Shown here: in pieces, positions 5,599 through 10,021 of the stretch
Numbering within the stretch: the first letter of the stretch is position 1
How the letters are laid out: each line of letters begins with the position of its first letter
Source: Enterocloster bolteae
GTDB taxonomy: Bacteria > Bacillota_A > Clostridia > Lachnospirales > Lachnospiraceae
Assembly: GCA_021769025.1 (NCBI GenBank)
Contig: JAETTS010000063.1
Span: forward strand, 1 to 10,021
Direction: 5' to 3'
DNA: 10,021 bases
Program-made: the position numbers and the translations under genes
The notes under the pieces: model-generated
What the model saw: the letters and a program-made list of their open reading frames with translations, nothing else
Database searches by the model: none
Told to the model about the DNA's origin: nothing

Positions 5599-5755
5599 TT
5601 ACAGCAAGAGAGTTGATGAACTGAAGGAGGCGGCGGAGCCGTTGGTAGATTATCTGTATAAGTACGGCACACCGCATGATGTCATCATTGTGAGGATGGA
5701 CTCGGTAGAGCATCTTTCTGGAGAAGCAGGATCGCCGATTGAAGTGAGAGATTAG
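5585..5755 (+). CDS. Small conserved-type accessory protein, 56 aa
   Basis: A 56-codon frame begins at ATG 5585 inside the end of the ASCH gene (14-nt overlap) and stops at TAG 5753-5755. Ribosome site AAGGAG is at 5570-5575. The product begins MGETDYSKRVDELKEAAEPLV and continues with YLYKYGTPHDVIIVR and an acidic tail. Layout and length resemble the small 'AAEPLVKFL-H/P-HD-V-I-V' proteins common in Firmicutes phages and conjugative elements, a recollection rather than a search result. Function is unknown. Helix followed by a beta strand suggests a compact cytoplasmic fold. Confidence 0.75.
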   Translation: MGETDYSKRVDELKEAAEPLVDYLYKYGTPHDVIIVRMDSVEHLSGEAGSPIEVRD

Positions 5756-5765
5756 GAGGTGCGGC

Positions 5766-6044
5766 ATGGGAAAGATTAAAGGCTTTATTCTGAACCGCAA
5801 GCAGTACGACCGCATCCGGAAGATGGATCACTGCCAAATGACCTTATGGGCAGAGTCGGTGTATAAGTCCGGGTATGCAGATGGAAAGGAGTCAGCGAGC
5901 GGATTGACGGCTCCGGAAATCAGAGAAGTGCTACTCCAGGTGAAGGGCATTGGTGAAAAGAAAGTGGATATTATCACCGCCGCCCTGGAGGAAGCTATGG
6001 AGCAGAAAATAAAGACAAGTGGCAAAAATCCTATTGATGGCTAG
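5766..6044 (+). CDS. Small helix-hairpin-helix protein, 92 aa
   Basis: ATG 5766 follows AGGAGGT (5754-5760), which overlaps the preceding stop. Residues 54-76 (EVLLQVKGIGEKKVDIITAALEE region) form a classic helix-hairpin-helix with the hairpin GIGEKK (61-66), which usually binds the DNA backbone non-specifically. The N-terminal 40 residues (KQYDRIRKMDHCQMTLWAE, then YKSGYADG) look helical and have no domain I recognise. There is no nuclease or ligase motif, so it is probably an accessory DNA-binding protein. It is the last gene of the operon. A promoter for the next cluster overlaps its final codons. Confidence 0.82.
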   Translation: MGKIKGFILNRKQYDRIRKMDHCQMTLWAESVYKSGYADGKESASGLTAPEIREVLLQVKGIGEKKVDIITAALEEAMEQKIKTSGKNPIDG

Positions 6045-6062
6045 GATAAAAACCGATATAAT
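6034..6062 (+). promoter_or_regulatory. Sigma-A promoter for the rluF-ligA-metA cluster
   Basis: TTGATG (6034-6039) and a perfect TATAAT (6057-6062) are separated by 17 nt, the ideal spacing. Transcription would begin near 6069. The -35 lies within the last codons of the preceding gene, so the promoter straddles the boundary between accessory and chromosomal parts. Confidence 0.72.
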
Positions 6063-6068
6063 GGTATG

Positions 6069-6232
6069 GAGCAAGGCGTTTCTATCGAAATGTAAATTAC
6101 AAAAGTGGAATTTCGTGACGAAACCGCCACATGGGGGATGCGATGTTTATCCATTAAGGCCGCTTTCCTGGATTTGCAGCAGCGTAGGCTGACAGGACAC
6201 CAATATGGAATAAAGGAACGAATGGAATAAAA
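6069..6232 (+). ncRNA. Structured 5' leader upstream of rluF (candidate regulatory RNA)
   Basis: About 165 nt between the promoter and the rluF start hold no convincing gene. Visible helices are TTTCG-TGA-CGAAA (6111-6123); ATCC/GGAT with AGG/CCT (6149-6173, with a 4-nt bulge); and an alternative, TCCTG (6166-6170) with CAGGA (6193-6197) enclosing CAGC (6177-6180) with GCTG (6188-6191). The last two share 6166-6173 and exclude one another, as in attenuators or riboswitches. No known riboswitch consensus is recognised. The decamer ATGGAATAAA occurs twice just before the start (6205-6214, 6222-6231). Confidence 0.35.
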
Positions 6233-7117
6233 ATGACTGATCAAAGAAAAAATGATACGAAGCCCCAGGAAGATATGGAAATCCGGCTGAATAAATTCTT
6301 AAGCGAACTTGGAATCTGCTCCAGGCGTGAGGCGGACAGCCTCATTGAAGAAGGGAAAGTACTGGTAGATGGAAAGGCGGCATCCAAAGGGATGAAAATT
6401 ATTCCAGGGCAGAGAATTGTCTGTGATGGAACCGTCATAAGCGATGGAAAGCATCCGAAAGAAAAGCCCAGGCCAGTACTTCTTGCGGTCAACAAGCCAA
6501 AAGGTGTTGTCTGTACCACATCTAAGAAGGACAGGGCTATGAATCTTGTAGAACTGGTAAAATACCCGGAGAGGGTCTACCCTGTTGGAAGACTGGACAA
6601 AGATTCGGAAGGACTGATCCTGATGACCAACCAGGGGGACCTGGTCAACAAGATTATGCGCGCGTCCAATGTCCATGAGAAAGAGTATCTGGTGGTCATC
6701 GACAAACCGGTGACCAAAGAATTGATAAAGAATATGCGTGCCGGAGTGTGGTTGGAGGAATTGGGTGCGATGACCAGGCCTTGCGTGGTGGAATGCACAG
6801 GAAGGCAGGAATTTCGGATCGTGCTGACCCAGGGCTTAAACCGCCAAATCAGGCGGATGTGCCAGGCACTGCATTGTCATGTGACAGAGCTGAAGCGAGT
6901 CCGTGTAATGAATATTCAATTGGGAAACCTGATGACAGGAACCTATCGGAGAGTTACCGGGGAGGAGTACAACAAATTGCTGGAGATGTTGGAGCATTCT
7001 ACCAGCCAGCCTAACAGAAAAAACCAGAATCAGGCCAGTCGGCCATCGGCTAACAATCTGGCTGAGAAGAAATCCATGGAGAGAAAGCCAGGGGCAAAAA
7101 GGCAGCCTCGGAAATGA
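6233..7117 (+). CDS. rluF: 23S rRNA pseudouridine synthase, RluF-like (RsuA family)
   Basis: The product isomerises a uridine in 23S rRNA; E. coli RluF acts at U2604. Residues 15-66 are an S4 RNA-binding domain (RLNKFLSELGICSRREADSLI). The catalytic domain follows, with VGRLDKDSEGL (118-128) carrying the catalytic Asp D122, then LMTNQGDLVNKI and QGLNRQIRRMC (200-210). These segments closely match my memory of E. coli RluF, including a basic, probably disordered C-terminal tail (about 258-294). Length (294 aa) also fits RluF (290). The ribosome site is weak: AAGGAA at 6213-6218 is 14 nt from the ATG. An alternative start is Met15 (6275), directly before the S4 domain. The next gene starts 28 nt downstream, so a shared transcript with ligA is likely. 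Confidence 0.88.
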   Translation: MTDQRKNDTKPQEDMEIRLNKFLSELGICSRREADSLIEEGKVLVDGKAASKGMKIIPGQRIVCDGTVISDGKHPKEKPRPVLLAVNKPKGVVCTTSKKDRAMNLVELVKYPERVYPVGRLDKDSEGLILMTNQGDLVNKIMRASNVHEKEYLVVIDKPVTKELIKNMRAGVWLEELGAMTRPCVVECTGRQEFRIVLTQGLNRQIRRMCQALHCHVTELKRVRVMNIQLGNLMTGTYRRVTGEEYNKLLEMLEHSTSQPNRKNQNQASRPSANNLAEKKSMERKPGAKRQPRK

Positions 7118-7130
7118 AATCAGGCCGCAA

Positions 7131-7137
7131 AAAGGAG
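7131..7137 (+). promoter_or_regulatory. Ribosome-binding site that fixes the ligA start at 7146
   Basis: AAAGGAG sits 8 nt before ATG 7146. An in-frame GTG at 7137 overlaps the site and cannot be used, so the protein is 664 aa rather than 667. Confidence 0.75.
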
Positions 7138-7145
7138 TGTTAGAT

Positions 7146-9140
7146 ATGGAAGAGAATACGATTGCCAAGATGAAGGAGCTGGTGTCCTCCCTTTCCCAGG
7201 CAGCCAAAGCCTATTATCAGGAAAGCCGGGAAATTATGAGTAACCTGGAATATGACAGATTATATGATGAGCTGGTTGCTCTGGAGAAAGAGACCGGGGT
7301 AGTCCTGGCTGGAAGCCCTACCCAGAAAGTAGGATATGAGATTTTAAGTGAGCTGCCCAAAGAGCCTCATCCTGCTCCTATGCTGTCTCTGGACAAGACC
7401 AAGGACGTATCTGCCTTGCAGGAGTGGCTGGGAGAGAAGGAAGGTCTTCTGTCCTGGAAACTGGATGGCCTTACGGTGGTATTAACCTATGAAGGGGGGA
7501 CGCTAAAGAAAGCAGTAACCCGGGGAAATGGGGAGATTGGGGAGGTTATCACAGGCAATGCCAGGACATTTGAGAATATCCCGTTTCAGATCGCTTATAC
7601 AGGACAGCTGATCCTTCGGGGAGAGGCAATCATCCGCTACTCGGATTTTCAGAAGATGAATGATGAGATCGAAGACGTGGATGCCAAGTATAAGAATCCC
7701 AGAAATTTGTGTTCCGGTTCGGTGCGCCAGCTAAACAGCCAGATCACGGCACAGCGCCATGTAAACTGTATGATTTTCGCGCTGGTTCAGGCAGATGGAG
7801 TGGATTTTCAAAATTCCAGAAGCCGTCAGTTTGCCTGGTTGGAATCACAGGGATTCGAGGTGGTAGAGCATCAGATGGTGACCGCCGCCAATCTTCCAGA
7901 ATCCGTAAGATCCTTTGCAGATGCCATAGAAACTTATGACATCCCGTCGGATGGATTGGTATTGACCTTTGAAGATATTGCCTACGGAGAATCGCTGGGA
8001 CGGACAGCCAAATTCCCACGCAATTCCATTGCCTTTAAATGGGCGGATGAGATAAAGGAGACGACTTGCTCCTATATAGAATGGAGCCCGTCGCGGACAG
8101 GGCTGATCAACCCGGTAGCCGTGTTCCAGCCAGTTGAGTTAGAAGGAACCACGGTAAGCCGGGCCAGCGTCCACAATATCAATATCATGGAAGGGCTGGA
8201 GTTGGGAGAGGGGGATCGGATTACGGTCTATAAAGCCAATATGATTATTCCTCAGATTGCTGACAATCTTACAAGAAGCGGTGTAAAGCATATTCCGGAA
8301 CATTGTCCAGTCTGCGGAGGGGAGACCAGAATTCAGCAGATCAACGATGTGAAAGCCCTGTACTGCACCAACCCCGACTGTCAGGCCAAGAAGATAAAAA
8401 GCTTTACTCTTCTAGTAAGCCGGGATGCGTTAAACATTGAAGGGTTGTCGGAGGCCACCCTGGAGAAATTTATCGGCGCAGGCTTTATCAAAGAATATGG
8501 GGATATCTTTCATCTGGACCGCCATAAGGAAGCTATCGTCTCCATGGAGGGCTTTGGCGAGAAATCCTATGAGAACCTGATGCGGGCGGTGAAGCAGGCT
8601 TCCCACACGACAGCGGTCAGGGTCATCTACGGCTTAGGCGTTGCCGGCATTGGGCTGGCCAATGCCAAGATGTTGTGCCGCCATTTCAAGTACGATTTTC
8701 AGGCTATGGAGAATGCAAAGGTGGAAGAATTGATTGAGATTGACGGGATCGGAAGCGTCTTGGCCGAAACGTGGTGCCAGTATTTTGCATCTGAGAAGAA
8801 TCGGGGAGTGGTGTCCCGGCTTTTGGCAGAATTGGATATTGAGAAAGTAGAAGAGACAGAGGAGGAGAAGATCTTTGACGGAATGACCTTTGTTATTACC
8901 GGCTCTCTTACACATTTTTCAAATCGGAAGGAGCTTCAGGAGCTGATCGAATCCAAAGGCGGGAAAGCGGCAGGAAGTGTCTCAGCCAAGACATCGTATC
9001 TGATCAACAATGATGTGAAGTCTGCTTCCTCGAAAAACAAAAAAGCCAGGGAACTGGGAATTCCTATTTTGTCGGAAGAAGATTTTATAAAGCTGCTGGA
9101 GGAAGGAAGGTTTACGGAGGAAACCGATCATGCCAATTAA
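7146..9140 (+). CDS. ligA: NAD-dependent DNA ligase (LigA family), divergent
   Basis: The 664-aa protein has the full LigA layout: domain Ia (1-60), adenylation domain with catalytic K105 in KLDG (105-108), LRGE (157-160) and AFKW (296-299), OB-fold, four-Cys zinc finger (C387, C390, C407, C412), helix-hairpin-helix domain (GLGVAGIG, 496-503) and C-terminal BRCT (about 577-652). It would seal nicks with NAD+. Several cofactor residues differ from E. coli LigA as I remember it: H23 to Y24, D32 to N33, E113 to S103, K290 to T274, and TRGDG...GEDVT to TRGNG...GEVIT. It is complete and unbroken, so it is a divergent but maintained protein, possibly a second LigA beside a canonical one. Its stop overlaps the metA start by 11 nt. 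Confidence 0.9.
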   Translation: MEENTIAKMKELVSSLSQAAKAYYQESREIMSNLEYDRLYDELVALEKETGVVLAGSPTQKVGYEILSELPKEPHPAPMLSLDKTKDVSALQEWLGEKEGLLSWKLDGLTVVLTYEGGTLKKAVTRGNGEIGEVITGNARTFENIPFQIAYTGQLILRGEAIIRYSDFQKMNDEIEDVDAKYKNPRNLCSGSVRQLNSQITAQRHVNCMIFALVQADGVDFQNSRSRQFAWLESQGFEVVEHQMVTAANLPESVRSFADAIETYDIPSDGLVLTFEDIAYGESLGRTAKFPRNSIAFKWADEIKETTCSYIEWSPSRTGLINPVAVFQPVELEGTTVSRASVHNINIMEGLELGEGDRITVYKANMIIPQIADNLTRSGVKHIPEHCPVCGGETRIQQINDVKALYCTNPDCQAKKIKSFTLLVSRDALNIEGLSEATLEKFIGAGFIKEYGDIFHLDRHKEAIVSMEGFGEKSYENLMRAVKQASHTTAVRVIYGLGVAGIGLANAKMLCRHFKYDFQAMENAKVEELIEIDGIGSVLAETWCQYFASEKNRGVVSRLLAELDIEKVEETEEEKIFDGMTFVITGSLTHFSNRKELQELIESKGGKAAGSVSAKTSYLINNDVKSASSKNKKARELGIPILSEEDFIKLLEEGRFTEETDHAN

Positions 9141-10021
9141 AATACAAAAAGATCTGCCGGCAAAGGCCGTGCTGGAATCAGAAAATATTTTCGTCATGGA
9201 TGAAGAGCGGGCTATGAGCCAGGACATCCGCCCGTTGGAGATTCTGATTTTGAATCTGATGCCGGTGAAGGAGGAGACAGAGACCCAGCTTTTGCGGGCT
9301 CTGTCCAATACGCCACTGCAGATTGACTGTACATTTCTGATGCTGTCCAGCCACGTGTCTAAGAACACGTCGGCCAGCCATATCAACAAGTTTTATGTGA
9401 CTTTTGAGGAGATCCGAAGGAAAAAGTATGATGGAATGATCATCACTGGTGCGCCGGTGGAAATGTTGGACTACAGAGAAGTCACTTACTGGGATGAACT
9501 GGCTGGGATTATGGAATGGACCAAAGCCCATGTGACATCCACTCTTCATATCTGTTGGGGAGCCCAGGCTGGGCTGTACTACCATTATGGGATTCCAAAG
9601 TATATGAGGGATAAGAAGTTAAGCGGAATATACAGTCACAAGGTGCTTCACCACAAGGTTCCGCTGACAAGGAGTATGGACGATTTCATCATGGCTCCCC
9701 ATTCCCGATATACCGAGGTGCGGCGGGAAGATGTGGAGAAGCACCCGGAACTTCAGATTCTGGCGGAATCCGGGGAGGCAGGCTTGTTTCTGATCATGAG
9801 CCGTGATGGCAGGCAGATCTTCGTCCAGGGCCATCCGGAGTATGACAGGATGACCCTCAACAATGAGTACCACCGGGATCTGGGAAAAGGATTGAATCCG
9901 GAGATTCCCTGTAATTACTACGAGAATGACGATCCCTTTGCCAAACCGGTGCTCTGCTGGAGAAATATGGCTAATACCCTTTACAGCAATTGGCTGAATT
10001 ATTATGTATATCAGGTGACAC
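9130..10021 (+). CDS. metA: Homoserine O-acetyltransferase, MetA type (3' end cut by window)
   Basis: ATG 9130 follows GGAGG (9116-9120) inside the end of ligA, and 297 codons run to the window edge. The family is usually about 305-310 aa, so only roughly ten residues are missing. MetA activates homoserine at the start of methionine biosynthesis in the cytoplasm. The catalytic triad is present at canonical numbers: C142 (ICWGAQ), H235 and E237 (GHPEYD). The end reads NWLNYYVYQVT, as in E. coli MetA. GAPVE places Glu at position 111. Work on Bacillus cereus MetA showed Glu111 favours acetyl-CoA, while Gly there favours succinyl-CoA, so this is predicted to be an acetyltransferase despite the frequent 'succinyltransferase' label. 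Confidence 0.95.
   Translation, partial: MPIKIQKDLPAKAVLESENIFVMDEERAMSQDIRPLEILILNLMPVKEETETQLLRALSNTPLQIDCTFLMLSSHVSKNTSASHINKFYVTFEEIRRKKYDGMIITGAPVEMLDYREVTYWDELAGIMEWTKAHVTSTLHICWGAQAGLYYHYGIPKYMRDKKLSGIYSHKVLHHKVPLTRSMDDFIMAPHSRYTEVRREDVEKHPELQILAESGEAGLFLIMSRDGRQIFVQGHPEYDRMTLNNEYHRDLGKGLNPEIPCNYYENDDPFAKPVLCWRNMANTLYSNWLNYYVYQVT

Larger units (their letters stand above)
1..6044 (+). mobile_element. Segment of an integrative element or prophage (accessory operon)
   Basis: Eleven tightly packed forward genes mix single-stranded DNA-binding protein, a ParB-family protein, a MazF-like toxin, an ASCH protein, a DGR-type variable protein and several small unrecognised proteins. This combination is typical of conjugative elements and large prophages of gut Firmicutes and differs sharply from the housekeeping genes that follow. 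No integrase, relaxase, terminase or structural gene is visible, so conjugative element and phage cannot be told apart. The left end lies outside the window. The right end is inferred to fall between the last accessory stop at 6044 and the rluF start at 6233; I could not identify an attachment site. Confidence 0.55.

Noticed and set aside
6061..6192. 43-codon forward frame in the rluF leader
   Set aside because: Its ATG overlaps the -10 box and would lie upstream of the transcript start, and it has no ribosome site, so it is unlikely to be translated. Conservation would be needed to revive it.
1..10021. Template repeat, reverse transcriptase, CRISPR array, tRNA, rRNA, insertion sequence or canonical parS site
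   Set aside because: I looked for each on both strands by eye and found none; all long stretches are accounted for by the listed genes.

Overview
Gene style points to a Gram-positive gut Clostridium relative, probably Lachnospiraceae: strong AGGAGG ribosome sites, intermediate GC, gene-dense layout and the families present. This is inferred from content, not from a database match. The window has two parts: an accessory block (about 1-6044), which looks like part of an integrative conjugative element or large prophage, and a chromosomal housekeeping cluster (about 6233 to the end).
The accessory block is one forward operon with gaps of 9-43 nt or overlaps of 4-14 nt. In order it holds: the 3' end of an upstream gene; two unrecognised genes (184-615, 625-1323); a MazF/PemK-type RNase toxin with a long C-terminal extension and no visible antitoxin (1334-1948); a formylglycine-generating-enzyme-like (FGE/C-type-lectin fold) protein (1963-3018); single-stranded DNA-binding protein (3062-3496); two small proteins (3509-3727, 3724-3885); a ParB-family protein (3882-5225); an ASCH-domain protein (5218-5598); a 56-aa protein (5585-5755); and a small helix-hairpin-helix protein (5766-6044). 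SSB and ParB suggest element replication and maintenance. MazF and ASCH suggest RNA-level functions.
The most notable item is the C-terminus of the 1963-3018 protein. It carries the hallmarks of a diversity-generating retroelement (DGR) variable region: a GGxW...NAGVF...PRS...VGFRSAFY C-type-lectin core, NNC codons in place of the AAC codons expected in a template, strong adenine depletion (11 A in 117 nt, 2881-2997), and a GC-rich hairpin just past the stop codon. No reverse transcriptase or template repeat is in the window, so the DGR core must lie outside it, unless this is an orphan target.
The chromosomal part holds an RluF-like 23S rRNA pseudouridine synthase, a divergent NAD-dependent DNA ligase (LigA family) with several substituted cofactor-binding residues, and a homoserine O-acetyltransferase (MetA type) running off the window end. 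A good promoter (6034-6062) overlaps the end of the last accessory gene and precedes a structured leader of about 165 nt before rluF.
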